A stretch of DNA of 13,701 bases from UBA10427 sp003500135 (GTDB lineage Bacteria > Bacteroidota > Bacteroidia > Cytophagales > Cyclobacteriaceae), in assembly GCA_963966275.1 (NCBI GenBank), contig CAWZYQ010000105.1, forward strand, positions 1 to 13,701, written 5' to 3'. Every line of letters starts with the position of its first letter. Position 1 is the first letter of the stretch. Positions 1 to 8,663 of this stretch are shown piece after piece. The translations under genes were made by a program, and so were the position numbers. Under the pieces are notes generated by a model. That model searched no databases. It worked only from the letters and a program-made list of their open reading frames with translations, and was not told the origin of the DNA.

Positions 1-1
1 G

Positions 2-46
2 TGGTATACTTTTAAACTGAAATCCTGGTATACTTTTCAAGTGAAA
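2..46. repeat. Two-copy direct repeat, 24-bp period, possibly the end of an IS21-family element
   Basis: TGGTATACTTTT followed by AA-rich sequence and TGAAA occurs at 2-22 and again at 26-46. The two 21-bp copies differ only at two positions (A14/C38 and C17/G41). Reiterated short repeats with a TGGTA/ACTTTT core near the tip are typical of IS21-family ends. No transposase lies to the right, so any element would extend to the left of the window. The repeat itself is directly visible. The IS21 assignment is inference from resemblance only. Confidence 0.4.
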
Positions 47-190
47 TAAACAATTTGGGTTAAAATCGTCAAGGATCTAAAATGGAGGATAGCCGGCCAG
101 CGCCATACCAAAAGCCATAGAAACTCAACTAATCCACCCACAAGGGCTATCTTGAATAGTAGAAAATAGATCATATGGCCAAAGTCCAGA

Positions 191-221
191 CAAAAGAGCC
201 CGAAATATCCGGGCTCTTTTG
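191..221 (-). terminator. Intrinsic terminator of clpB (bidirectional shape)
   Basis: A perfect 12-bp stem (191-202 with 210-221; GAGCCCG/CGGGCTC core) closes a 7-base loop and is flanked by A and T runs on both sides. It begins about 29 bases after the clpB stop codon, so it terminates clpB transcription on the minus strand. Because the tails are symmetric it could also stop transcripts entering from the left. Confidence 0.85.
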
Positions 222-249
222 ATGTAAATTCAACTCTCAACTTGTTCAG

Positions 250-2865
250 TTAACCTATATCTACGTGTTCAATATTATTGAACTCAATCTGCTTGTTATC
301 GTCAAGTGTCAATGCAACCACTGAGTCAGGCTTGATGCGTCCGGAGATGATTTCCTTAGAGAGCTCGTTCAGTACATTGCGTTGCAGTACGCGCTTGAGC
401 GGACGAGCGCCAAACTGCGGATCGAAACCAATATCACCCAGGTAAGTAAGCACATCATCAGAAGCTTCCAGTTCAATGCTATTGTTCTCGCGCAATCGTT
501 GCTGCACAATCCTGAATTGAATATCCACAATTTTGCGCAGATCGGCCTTAGACAATGGCTTGAACATGATCGTTTCATCCACACGGTTAAGAAACTCAGG
601 TCGTACTGACTTTTTCAGCATTTCAAAAGTCTGGATTTTCGTTTCCTCCATTACCTGGTCCTGGTTTTCAGGTGTCATTCTTTCAAAACTTTCCTGGATC
701 AATTGTGACCCGATATTGGTGGTCATGATGATGATCGTATTTTTGAAATTAGCCACACGACCTTTGTTATCCGTCAGCCTTCCATCATCGAGCACCTGCA
801 ACAATATATTGAACACGTCGGGATGCGCCTTTTCAATTTCATCTAACAAAATGACGGAATAGGGCTTCCTTCTTACCGCTTCAGTCAGCTGTCCGCCTTC
901 GTCGTAGCCCACATAACCCGGAGGCGCCCCGATCAGCCTGCTCACTGCATGTCGCTCCTGGTATTCCGACATATCAATGCGGACCATATTGTTTTCGTCA
1001 TCAAAAAGGAACTCTGCCAGACTTTTGGCCAACTCTGTTTTACCTACGCCGGTGGTACCCAGAAAAATAAAGGAACCGATCGGTCGTTTTGGATCCTGCA
1101 ACCCTGCACGACTGCGACGTACGGCATCACTCACCGCCTGGATCGCCTCTTCCTGTCCAGCTACGCGTTTGCCCAGCTCTTTTTCCAGGTGAAGCAGTTT
1201 TTCGCGCTCGGTTTGCAACATTTTGGAAACCGGTATGCCCGTCCATTTTGCCACAACTTCAGCGATATCTTCACTGGCAACTTCCTCTTTCAACAGAGCG
1301 TTTTCGCCCTGCATTTCCATCATTTTATTCTTGAGTTGATCGAGCTTGTTTTCAGCTTCTACAATTCTGCTGTACCGGATCTCCGCTACCTTACCGTAGT
1401 CACCGGATTTTTCAGCTTGCTCCGCTTCAAATTTTAAACGGTCGATTTCCTCCTTGGTCTGCTGTATGCCGTGGATCACCTCTTTTTCATTCCCCCACTT
1501 CGCCTTCAGGTCATTCTTCTTATCGCTGAGGTCGGCAATTTCTTTGGAGAGATAAGCCTCTTTATCTTTATCCTTTTCCCTTCGAATAGCCTCCCTTTCG
1601 ATCTCCAGCTGCATGATTCGCCTTTGAAGTTCGTCCAGTTCTTCCGGCATAGAGTCAATTTCAATCCTGATTTTTGATGCCGCTTCATCCATCAGGTCAA
1701 TGGCCTTATCAGGCAAAAACCGGTCGGAGATATACCGGTTGGAAAGCTCCACAGAAGCCATCACAGCATCGTCTTTGATCCGTACCCCATGGTGCAACTC
1801 GTATTTTTCCTTGATCCCGCGCAAAATGGAAATCGCATCCTGAACGTTCGGCTCATCGATCAATACCGACTGAAAACGACGTTCCAGCGCCTTATCTTTT
1901 TCTATGTGCTTTTGATATTCCTTAAGCGTAGTAGCGCCTATCGCATGCAATTCACCGCGAGCGAGCGCCGGTTTTAAAAGATTGGCCGCATCCATGGCGC
2001 CTTCGCCTCCACCAGCGCCTACTAATGTATGGATCTCATCAATAAACAATATGATTTCGCCATTGGAGTCGGTAACTTCCTTTATGACTGCTTTTAACCT
2101 TTCCTCGAACTCTCCTTTGTATTTGGCGCCGGCCACCAACAATCCCATATCGAGAGATATGATCGTTTTACTTTTCAGGTTTTCGGGCACATCACCATCG
2201 ACAATTCGTTGTGCCATGCCTTCCACGATTGCGGTTTTACCCACTCCCGGCTCACCTAGTAATATCGGGTTGTTTTTGGTCCTGCGGGAAAGGATCTGCA
2301 ATACACGACGTATCTCCTCATCACGGCCAATTACCGGGTCTATCTTGCCTTCCTGTGCGAGTTTGTTGAGATTAATGGAATACCTTTCCAGTGACCTGTA
2401 TTTTGACTCGGCATTTGGGCCCGTTACCTTTTCACCGCCACGCAATTCCTTTATAGTGGCGATAAGGTCTTTTTTATTAAAACCGAAGTCCTTCAATAGG
2501 CCACTGGCCTTGTCCTTTGTCTCAAGTATTCCCAACAAAAGATGCTCGATGGCCACATATTCATCTCCAAATTCTTTAAGGTAATTCTGTGCTTTCTGCA
2601 ATACCTGGTTGGTATCATTTGACAAATACGGTTGCTGACCACTTACTTTTGGATAGGTATTTACCAACTCGTCCAGCTTGTTATCGAGCTGAAGCCGGTT
2701 GATGCCCATTTTGTTTAGAATGAACGACACCACGTTATCGTCAGACAACAAAATGGCTTTTAGCAAGTGTGCAGGTTCAATCAGTTGCTGCTGATTGCTT
2801 TGCACAATCTCCACTGCCTTTTGTATGGCTTCCTGTGATTTAATGGTATAATGATCGAAATTCAT
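250..2865 (-). CDS. clpB: ATP-dependent disaggregase ClpB (Hsp104 family)
   Basis: This is the AAA+ disaggregase that works with DnaK/DnaJ/GrpE in the cytoplasm to pull polypeptides out of aggregates by threading them through a hexameric ring. The 871 residues carry the full family order. The N-terminal Clp_N substrate domain covers about 1-145. NBD1 has Walker A GEPGVGKT (204-211), Walker B ending IDE (about 275-277), the pore loop around AGAKYKGEFE (245-254) and an ERRF arginine finger (328-331). The long coiled-coil M domain (about 405-530), rich in Glu/Lys/Arg, separates ClpB from ClpA/ClpC. NBD2 has Walker A GTTGVGKT (603-610), pore motif GYVGYDEGG (about 650) and Walker B VILLDE (671-676). 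Length is close to the usual 855-870. The gene is monocistronic, with its own terminator. I saw no CIRCE-like operator in the 139-bp divergent upstream region, so the regulator is unknown. Confidence 0.98.
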   Translation of the reverse strand: MNFDHYTIKSQEAIQKAVEIVQSNQQQLIEPAHLLKAILLSDDNVVSFILNKMGINRLQLDNKLDELVNTYPKVSGQQPYLSNDTNQVLQKAQNYLKEFGDEYVAIEHLLLGILETKDKASGLLKDFGFNKKDLIATIKELRGGEKVTGPNAESKYRSLERYSINLNKLAQEGKIDPVIGRDEEIRRVLQILSRRTKNNPILLGEPGVGKTAIVEGMAQRIVDGDVPENLKSKTIISLDMGLLVAGAKYKGEFEERLKAVIKEVTDSNGEIILFIDEIHTLVGAGGGEGAMDAANLLKPALARGELHAIGATTLKEYQKHIEKDKALERRFQSVLIDEPNVQDAISILRGIKEKYELHHGVRIKDDAVMASVELSNRYISDRFLPDKAIDLMDEAASKIRIEIDSMPEELDELQRRIMQLEIEREAIRREKDKDKEAYLSKEIADLSDKKNDLKAKWGNEKEVIHGIQQTKEEIDRLKFEAEQAEKSGDYGKVAEIRYSRIVEAENKLDQLKNKMMEMQGENALLKEEVASEDIAEVVAKWTGIPVSKMLQTEREKLLHLEKELGKRVAGQEEAIQAVSDAVRRSRAGLQDPKRPIGSFIFLGTTGVGKTELAKSLAEFLFDDENNMVRIDMSEYQERHAVSRLIGAPPGYVGYDEGGQLTEAVRRKPYSVILLDEIEKAHPDVFNILLQVLDDGRLTDNKGRVANFKNTIIIMTTNIGSQLIQESFERMTPENQDQVMEETKIQTFEMLKKSVRPEFLNRVDETIMFKPLSKADLRKIVDIQFRIVQQRLRENNSIELEASDDVLTYLGDIGFDPQFGARPLKRVLQRNVLNELSKEIISGRIKPDSVVALTLDDNKQIEFNNIEHVDIG

Positions 2866-3004
2866 TTATATAAAGTTTTTTGTTTTCTACTTGTTCTCCA
2901 CCTATTGCTACAATAATTTTACCAAGGCAAAAACAAGGATAAAACCTGTTATTCTGTCTTGATTTTAACAAGTATTTAAAATTTTACTGTCAAAATGACG
3001 CAAA

Positions 3005-3436
3005 ATGAGTCGTGTAAAAATTGAACTTCCCAATAGTTTTCCCTTCAGCACTCCGATAAAAGTACGGATAAGCGACGTCAATTACGGCGGACATGTGGGC
3101 AATGATGCCATATTAAGTATTATGCAGGAGGCCAGGTTGCAGTACTTCCGTTCCCTGGGGTATGAGCATGAAGGCGGAGGTTCGGAAGGCGCCGGAATCA
3201 TAATGGCTGATGCCGCCATTGTGTATAAAGCCGAATCATTTTATGGCGATGAACTCGAGGTTCATGTTGCGGCCAGCGACTTTACCCGACTTGGTTTCGA
3301 TTTGGTGTATAAAATAACGAGAAAAGCTGACGGGCGTGATATAGCACATGGCAAAACCGGCGTCGTATGTTTTGACTATGAATCGCGCATGGTAAAACCT
3401 CTAAGCGAAGATTTTAGATCACGACTTCAAAACTGA
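3005..3436 (+). CDS. Acyl-CoA thioesterase, 4HBT/YbgC-like hotdog fold
   Basis: A 143-residue single-domain hotdog protein, predicted to hydrolyse acyl-CoA thioesters in the cytoplasm; the natural acyl group cannot be read from the sequence. The N-terminal motif RISDVNYGGHVGN (21-33) followed by EAR (42-44) matches the family signature around the catalytic Asp (here D24) and the GHxxN turn. Length is typical (130-150). The start at 3005 is chosen because an ATG ten bases upstream is in another frame and closes after nine codons. The gene is divergent from clpB. Its last 10 bases overlap the end of the convergent glycogen synthase gene, and no terminator separates the two. The family is sure; substrate and biological role are not. 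Confidence 0.88.
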   Translation: MSRVKIELPNSFPFSTPIKVRISDVNYGGHVGNDAILSIMQEARLQYFRSLGYEHEGGGSEGAGIIMADAAIVYKAESFYGDELEVHVAASDFTRLGFDLVYKITRKADGRDIAHGKTGVVCFDYESRMVKPLSEDFRSRLQN

Positions 3437-5265
3437 ACCCTTTTTATGGCCAGGTTATATGCTTGTTCGTAGTAAGCCGTGAGATATTTCCAATCGAAAT
3501 TGACCGACGCTGCTTCTGTGCTGTTTCTCAATTCAATTCTGTGCCGGCGATCTAATTGTAAGTAATAAAAGATACTCCTTGCCAGTTGCGAAGCCGCCCG
3601 ATCGTAATTTTGTTTCTGCCGATCAATCACATACACGCCTTTATCTTCGTAATTGGGGATATTTTTCTCCACATAATCACCGAAACCGGAAAGATTGGAG
3701 GTCACTGATGGCACCCCACTGGCCATACTTTCGAGAGGTGTGTAGCCCCATGGCTCGTAATAACTTGGAAAAATACCTAAATGGCACCCCCTGACAAACT
3801 GCTTGTATTCAATACCGAACAACGGGTTGGTAGCTGATATGAAATCCGGATGGTATACAATTTTTACGCGGTCTTCTTTTTTATTGATCATTTGCGACGA
3901 CCGGATAAAATTGAGTAGCGCATCATTTGAATCATTCTGCATATTGTGCGTTACCACCGCTGGAAGCGCTTCTGTTTTCCAAGATTGCAAAGTCCTTCGA
4001 AACCGCAGCTTCCAGTAATCATCGACAAATTCGTTGAGGTTGGGAAGTTTGTTGTCTTTTTGTTCTGCGGCTGTATAGAACAAATTTCGCCCCACCTGTT
4101 GCTCTATTGACATTACCGTTCGCCTCAACTCCGCCACCATGGCATGAGAATGCAACACATCCGCATTAATGGATTCGTAAGGCGCCCTTGTGATGAAAAA
4201 CATAACAATGGTTTTATCCATGTTTTCCTTTTTCATCATGTAGTTCAGCCTGGCAAGCGCTTCCAGGGTGAGGTCAAAGCCTTTGTTCTTGTATTCGTAA
4301 CGACCGGAGGTGTAGAAATACAAAGTATTGTCAAGATCGAAGGAGTAGCTCTTAAAGAAATGAGCTATGGTAAATTCGTGGATCTTTTCTTTGTACTCCT
4401 GGTGCAAGTTCTGGAATTCGTGCAGCGCTGCAAAGCGTTCAATGTTAATGCCATTCGGCGTAACCAAATCCACCTCCCGGCCCAATAAGTATTTACATTC
4501 ATGCGCTGTGACATCACTGACCGTGGTAAAAACATGTGACCCGTGAGCTGCTGCACGTTCTATCTTGACCTGAGTGGAAATATTGAATTTCGTTGCTTCC
4601 GAATCCCAATTGTAAAATGACAGATGGTTGTAAAAGTTGTCATCGTTCATAGCCAGGTATCGGCCCAGGATGGTGGCATGCGTAGTGAACACAATAGACA
4701 CCGGTACATTTTCGAGTCGAAGCTCAGGAATCGGTATTCCCGCCATCCACTCGTGGAAGTGTGCAATTATTTTATTTTTAGAGGCAAATTCGTTGGCAAG
4801 AATATTAAAAAATATCTTCACAAGCCCTCCAAAAGCTACCACATCCTCAATAAGCTGTTCACCTTCCTGGATGCTGATATCGTGATGCTCCCACAGCATA
4901 TATTTTATTTCGCCAAGTTTGTGGTAAAAGCTGCGGGGGTTCACTAAAACGATATTTGGCCTTCCCGTCACGAGCCATTTGCCGTACCGCACATCAAAAC
5001 CACTTTGTTGCATGATCTTTACAGCCTGGCAAAATGGGGTATCATCAGAATAATCTTCTTCAAATTCGGTTGCCACTGCCGGATTGATATAAGGCCCGAT
5101 CAGACAATAGTTATCGCCAAATTTTTCTATGATGGAAGGAACTTTACTGCGAAGCACTGTGTAAATACCACCTACCTGATTGCATGCCTCCCATGATATT
5201 TCCGTTAACAGGGTTCGTTCGATAGCTCTCTTACTTATCTTAGATTTTGTGCTGCTTTTCGCCAT
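3427..5265 (-). CDS. Glycogen synthase, GT3 (eukaryote-like GYS) family
   Basis: Predicted to elongate alpha-1,4-glucan from a nucleotide sugar (UDP-glucose in characterised GT3 enzymes) by a retaining GT-B mechanism. The family is that of yeast and animal glycogen synthase rather than bacterial GlgA (GT5). Signatures in order: TEISWEACNQVGGIYTVL (21-38) with the sugar-nucleotide loop; HFHEW (169-173); FTTHATILGRYLA (193-205); HEFQNLH (282-288); FVRGCHLGIFPSYYEPWGY (490-508), with the catalytic-type E-x7-E pair at E504 and E512; and SNLSGFGDY (523-531). The basic cluster RRHRIELRN (573-581) sits where eukaryotic enzymes have the arginine helix that binds glucose-6-phosphate, so allosteric control is possible but inferred. 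At 612 residues it lacks the long phosphorylated C-terminal tail of animal enzymes. It stands alone, divergent from the AsmA gene and convergent with the thioesterase. Confidence 0.93.
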   Translation of the reverse strand: MAKSSTKSKISKRAIERTLLTEISWEACNQVGGIYTVLRSKVPSIIEKFGDNYCLIGPYINPAVATEFEEDYSDDTPFCQAVKIMQQSGFDVRYGKWLVTGRPNIVLVNPRSFYHKLGEIKYMLWEHHDISIQEGEQLIEDVVAFGGLVKIFFNILANEFASKNKIIAHFHEWMAGIPIPELRLENVPVSIVFTTHATILGRYLAMNDDNFYNHLSFYNWDSEATKFNISTQVKIERAAAHGSHVFTTVSDVTAHECKYLLGREVDLVTPNGINIERFAALHEFQNLHQEYKEKIHEFTIAHFFKSYSFDLDNTLYFYTSGRYEYKNKGFDLTLEALARLNYMMKKENMDKTIVMFFITRAPYESINADVLHSHAMVAELRRTVMSIEQQVGRNLFYTAAEQKDNKLPNLNEFVDDYWKLRFRRTLQSWKTEALPAVVTHNMQNDSNDALLNFIRSSQMINKKEDRVKIVYHPDFISATNPLFGIEYKQFVRGCHLGIFPSYYEPWGYTPLESMASGVPSVTSNLSGFGDYVEKNIPNYEDKGVYVIDRQKQNYDRAASQLARSIFYYLQLDRRHRIELRNSTEAASVNFDWKYLTAYYEQAYNLAIKRVQF

Positions 5266-5411
5266 TCTGATGTTATTATTTTTTTTAATCCCCCTGTAGC
5301 GAAAAATTAAACATTTTTTGCATTACACAAAAGGTAATATCAAATTATCCTGTGAATTGCCTATTCTTAATTGCATTATCCTCTCACCCGCCGGAGTAAT
5401 AATTCATAATG

Positions 5412-5434
5412 TAAGAGATTTTGCAATTCTCTTA
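5412..5434. promoter_or_regulatory. 7-bp inverted repeat just upstream of the AsmA-gene promoter
   Basis: TAAGAGA (5412-5418) and TCTCTTA (5428-5434) form a perfect inverted repeat around a 9-base spacer. It ends one base before the proposed -33 element. The position would suit an operator in this divergent 284-bp region. AT-rich intergenic DNA produces such repeats by chance, so confidence is low. Confidence 0.25.
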
Positions 5435-5464
5435 TTTCGTTACCATGGAAATACTGTAAATTTG
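5435..5464 (+). promoter_or_regulatory. Bacteroidetes-type promoter for the AsmA-family gene
   Basis: TAAATTTG at 5457-5464 matches the Bacteroidetes -7 consensus TAnnTTTG exactly. A TTTC at 5435-5438, 18 bases upstream, is one mismatch from the -33 TTTG. The spacing is as expected, and the start would lie near 5470, leaving a leader of about 80 bases before the ATG at 5550. No Shine-Dalgarno sequence precedes that ATG. Confidence 0.5.
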
Positions 5465-5549
5465 ATACAATGACAAGGAAAGCCAAACTGATACATTCCT
5501 GTAGGTTTTATCCTGTCTATTTCAATGGACAAAAAACTTAGTTACCCTT

Positions 5550-8500
5550 ATGAAAAAAATAATCATTGCAATAGCCATTATTCTGGCCATTATCGTAGGA
5601 ACAGCGATACTGATCCCTGTAATTTTTAAAGATGAAATAAGAGATCAAATCAGTGAAAACCTGGACAAATCGCTTAATGCCGAGGTTTATTTTGATTTCG
5701 ATAAGTTCAATCTATCCATGTTCAGCCATTTTCCGAACCCCACTGCATCATTGTCGGAATTCGGGATTGTAGGCAAGGAGGAGTTTAAAAGGGATACGTT
5801 CGCCGATATTCAGTCATTTGATATTACCATTGACCTGTTTAGCCTCTTTGGCGATCAAATCAAAATAAAGAGCATCTACCTCAATGAACCCCGCATCTAT
5901 GTAAAGGTGCTTGAAAATGGCATGGCCAATTACGATATAGCGGTGGAAAGTGAGGAAGAAAGGGTTGACAGTGACACGACTTCTTCCGATGTGAATATCG
6001 GAATTGATCATTGGGAGATCATGAATGGTCAGATTATTTATGAGGACCGATCTTCGGATTTAATGGCCAAGCTGTATGGGGTAAACCATGAAGGCAGTGG
6101 CGACTTTACACTATCTGTTTTTGAAATGGTAACGAATACCAGCATCTCATCATCTACGGTTGAGATGGAAGGAGTGCAATACCTGAGCGGTCATCAATTG
6201 CAGGCTGACCTGACGATGCTGATGGACCTGGATAAAATGCGCTTTGAATTCAAAGACAACCTGATCAAAGTAAACGACCTGCCATTGGCTTTCAGTGGCT
6301 TTTTCGCCATGCCGGAAGATGATATGGATATGGACATTTCATTCTCCAGTCCCGGGGCCAGCATTCGCTCTATTTATTCCCTGGTTCCCGGTGTTTACAT
6401 AGAAGGTTTTGAAGATGTACAGGCCGAGGGTGCGCTTACATTTGAAGGATTCGTGCGGGGAAAACTGACGGAAGAAAAGCTGCCGGCCTTTCAGGTAAAA
6501 GCACAAGCTGCCAACGGAAGAATTCAATACCCTGACCTGCCCTCGGCCCTGGAAAATATATCGCTCGACATGATGGTCGACAACCACGATGGAGTGGTAG
6601 AGCACACCATGATCAACATAAAGCAGTTTCATGTCGACTTTGGTTCAAACCCGTTTGATATTAAATTGCTGATCAAAAACCTGATCGACTATGACATGGA
6701 GGCCGCCCTGAAAGGCAGCCTTAACCTGCAGGAAATCACTCAGTTTTATCCCGTAGAGGGCCTCGAAATGAGAGGCCTGTTCAATATGGACTTTCAGGCG
6801 GAAGGCGTTTATGATTCCGTCCGCAACATTATCCCATCTTTTAAGGGGAACATGGGCATGAAAGACGGGTATGTAAAATCCACAGAATTTCCGGAAGCCC
6901 TGAATGACATGCATTTTACTGCCACAACCCAATGTGCTACCGGGAAAATGGAGGATGCCACCCTGAAAGTGGACGATTTTACGATGATAATGGATGAGGA
7001 AGAATTTAAAGCCTCATTAACCCTGAACAATTTCGTGGATTATGCCTGGGACCTGAGCGCTAAAGGCGCCTTAAACCTTGGGCTTATCAGCGACCTGTAC
7101 CCGATTGAAGGCATGACCTACTCGGGGAAACTGGTGGCCGACATTGAAACAAGGGGTAAATATTCGGATGTGGAAGCAGAACGCTATGATCAGTTCCCGA
7201 CCAAAGGTGAGGCCACATTGACCGACTTCGAATACAAAAGTGAAGACCTGCCCAAGCCTTTTAAAATCTCAACTTCCAGCGTTTCTTTTGATCCTCAAAA
7301 ACTTAATATCACCGAGTGTATCGCTTCTGCAGGAGCAAGTGATTTTAATTTGCAGGGCTATATTGATAATTATATTGATTACACATTTCAGGACAATGCC
7401 CTTTTACACGGCCGGTTTTCCATGCGTTCTAAAGTAATAGACCTGAATGAATGGATGACCGGTGAGGAGACCAATCCGGACGAGCCCGAAGATGTAGATA
7501 CCACTGCGTTTGAAGTGATTGAAGTACCGGAAAACCTGGATATTACCTTTACCTCCAGCATCGATCGCATTTACTATGACAAGCTGGTACTACGAGATGC
7601 CCGGGGTGACATCATTGTGGAAAATGGAATATTAGATCTTAAAGGGTTGCAGTTCGACCTTCTCGGGGGCCACATTGTTATGAATGGAGTATATGACACC
7701 AAGGGTTTTGAGGATGCGGCCTTTTCATATGACCTCAATATCCGGAACCTTTCTATTCCGGCATCTTTCCAGAATTTTACCACTGTAAAAGCTTTTGCCC
7801 CCATGGCGGCGTTAATGGATGGGGATTTTTCAACCGATTTTAAAATTTCCGGATTACTGGGGGCGGATATGACGCCGTTGTTGGAAACCCTTCAAGGTAG
7901 CGGCCTAATCAATATTGATCAGGCCAGGGTTAAACAATCTAAACTAGTGAGCGGTATCAACAGCCTGACGAAAATGGACCTGGAAAGCGAAAATATGACC
8001 CTGAAAGAAATTGTATTAAGCGCCAGTATTGAAGACGGAAGGGCCAAAGTTAAACCTTTTACCCTGAACCTTGGCGGCAATGAAGCGGTGATCGCCGGCA
8101 GTATCGGTATCGACGGCTCACTCGATTACGCGCTCAGCACTGAAATAGAAACCGGCCAGTACGGCCAGGCGGTAAACAACGTAGTAAGCGACCTGCTGGG
8201 AAGCGAGGCCAAAGTGGTAGGTGATAAAATGAACCTGACCTTCAATATTGGCGGTACCTACAAGGATCCCAAAATTAATCTGGCAAGTGCCAAACCCGTT
8301 GGAGGCGCTGAAGACTCCGGTGTGAAAGCCACTGTAAAGGAAGAGAAAAAGCAAATAGAAAAAGAAATCAAGGAAACGGTAACCGAGCAAAAGGAGGAGA
8401 TCAAATCGGAGGCCCAAAAAGAGCTGAATGAAGCAATGGAATCATTGAAAAAAGGTAACGAAGAAGAACTGAAAAAAAAGGCAGAGGAATTGAAAAAAGG

Positions 8501-8594
8501 TATTGACACGGTGAAAGCTGAAGATGCCGAAAAGGCCATAGAAGATGCCAAAAAGAACCTCCAGGACTTTTTTAAGCGCAAAAAGAAAAACTAA
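5550..8594 (+). CDS. AsmA-family protein with N-terminal membrane anchor and charged C-terminal tail
   Basis: A 1014-residue AsmA-like protein. The family forms long beta-groove proteins anchored in the inner membrane and reaching into the periplasm, with roles in outer-membrane lipid transport. The exact role here is unknown. Residues 4-26 are an uninterrupted hydrophobic segment after MKK, a signal anchor. The region after it (about 30-130, including SHFPNPTASL at 59-68) is the typical AsmA N-terminus. The middle holds three tandem repeats of about 115 residues, marked by NLIDY (377), NFVDY (494) and NYIDY (607); the first two continue into LKGSLNL/AKGALNL and YPVEG/YPIEG. Residues about 660-910 look like the AsmA C-terminal domain (FDLLGGHIVMNG and the LNLGGNEAVIAGSIG stretch). 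Residues 929-1014 are almost entirely Glu/Lys/Ala-rich, probably helical or coiled coil, ending KRKKKN. Monocistronic, with promoter and terminator visible. Confidence 0.88.
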   Translation: MKKIIIAIAIILAIIVGTAILIPVIFKDEIRDQISENLDKSLNAEVYFDFDKFNLSMFSHFPNPTASLSEFGIVGKEEFKRDTFADIQSFDITIDLFSLFGDQIKIKSIYLNEPRIYVKVLENGMANYDIAVESEEERVDSDTTSSDVNIGIDHWEIMNGQIIYEDRSSDLMAKLYGVNHEGSGDFTLSVFEMVTNTSISSSTVEMEGVQYLSGHQLQADLTMLMDLDKMRFEFKDNLIKVNDLPLAFSGFFAMPEDDMDMDISFSSPGASIRSIYSLVPGVYIEGFEDVQAEGALTFEGFVRGKLTEEKLPAFQVKAQAANGRIQYPDLPSALENISLDMMVDNHDGVVEHTMINIKQFHVDFGSNPFDIKLLIKNLIDYDMEAALKGSLNLQEITQFYPVEGLEMRGLFNMDFQAEGVYDSVRNIIPSFKGNMGMKDGYVKSTEFPEALNDMHFTATTQCATGKMEDATLKVDDFTMIMDEEEFKASLTLNNFVDYAWDLSAKGALNLGLISDLYPIEGMTYSGKLVADIETRGKYSDVEAERYDQFPTKGEATLTDFEYKSEDLPKPFKISTSSVSFDPQKLNITECIASAGASDFNLQGYIDNYIDYTFQDNALLHGRFSMRSKVIDLNEWMTGEETNPDEPEDVDTTAFEVIEVPENLDITFTSSIDRIYYDKLVLRDARGDIIVENGILDLKGLQFDLLGGHIVMNGVYDTKGFEDAAFSYDLNIRNLSIPASFQNFTTVKAFAPMAALMDGDFSTDFKISGLLGADMTPLLETLQGSGLINIDQARVKQSKLVSGINSLTKMDLESENMTLKEIVLSASIEDGRAKVKPFTLNLGGNEAVIAGSIGIDGSLDYALSTEIETGQYGQAVNNVVSDLLGSEAKVVGDKMNLTFNIGGTYKDPKINLASAKPVGGAEDSGVKATVKEEKKQIEKEIKETVTEQKEEIKSEAQKELNEAMESLKKGNEEELKKKAEELKKGIDTVKAEDAEKAIEDAKKNLQDFFKRKKKN

Positions 8595-8663
8595 ATTTTA
8601 ATAAAAAATCACTGTCATACGGGCAAAAAATGGATTTTATTCATAGTACTTGGAAAAATACAA

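Noticed and set aside
37..240. 67-codon minus-strand frame downstream of clpB with hydrophobic translation
   Set aside because: It starts at TTG ten bases after the clpB stop, and its codons run through the perfect terminator stem at 191-221. It would be cut off by termination and matches no family I know.
949..1437. 162-codon plus-strand frame inside clpB
   Set aside because: It is antisense to the M domain and NBD2 of clpB, with Phe/His-rich composition typical of a shadow frame.
1982..2584. 200-codon plus-strand frame inside clpB
   Set aside because: It is antisense to the Clp_N and NBD1 coding region. The translation is Ser/Pro/Ile-rich without domain features, and the clpB strand explains all the conservation.
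2866..3004. Possible promoters in the clpB/thioesterase divergent region
   Set aside because: TTGACA-like and TTTG-like words occur, but none is correctly spaced from a TAnnTTTG match, so I do not call a site.
8118..8581. Overlapping minus-strand frames rich in Phe, Leu and Ser, looking like membrane proteins
   Set aside because: They are the complement of the Lys/Glu codons (AAA/GAA) of the AsmA protein tail, which automatically read as Phe/Ser/Leu on the other strand.
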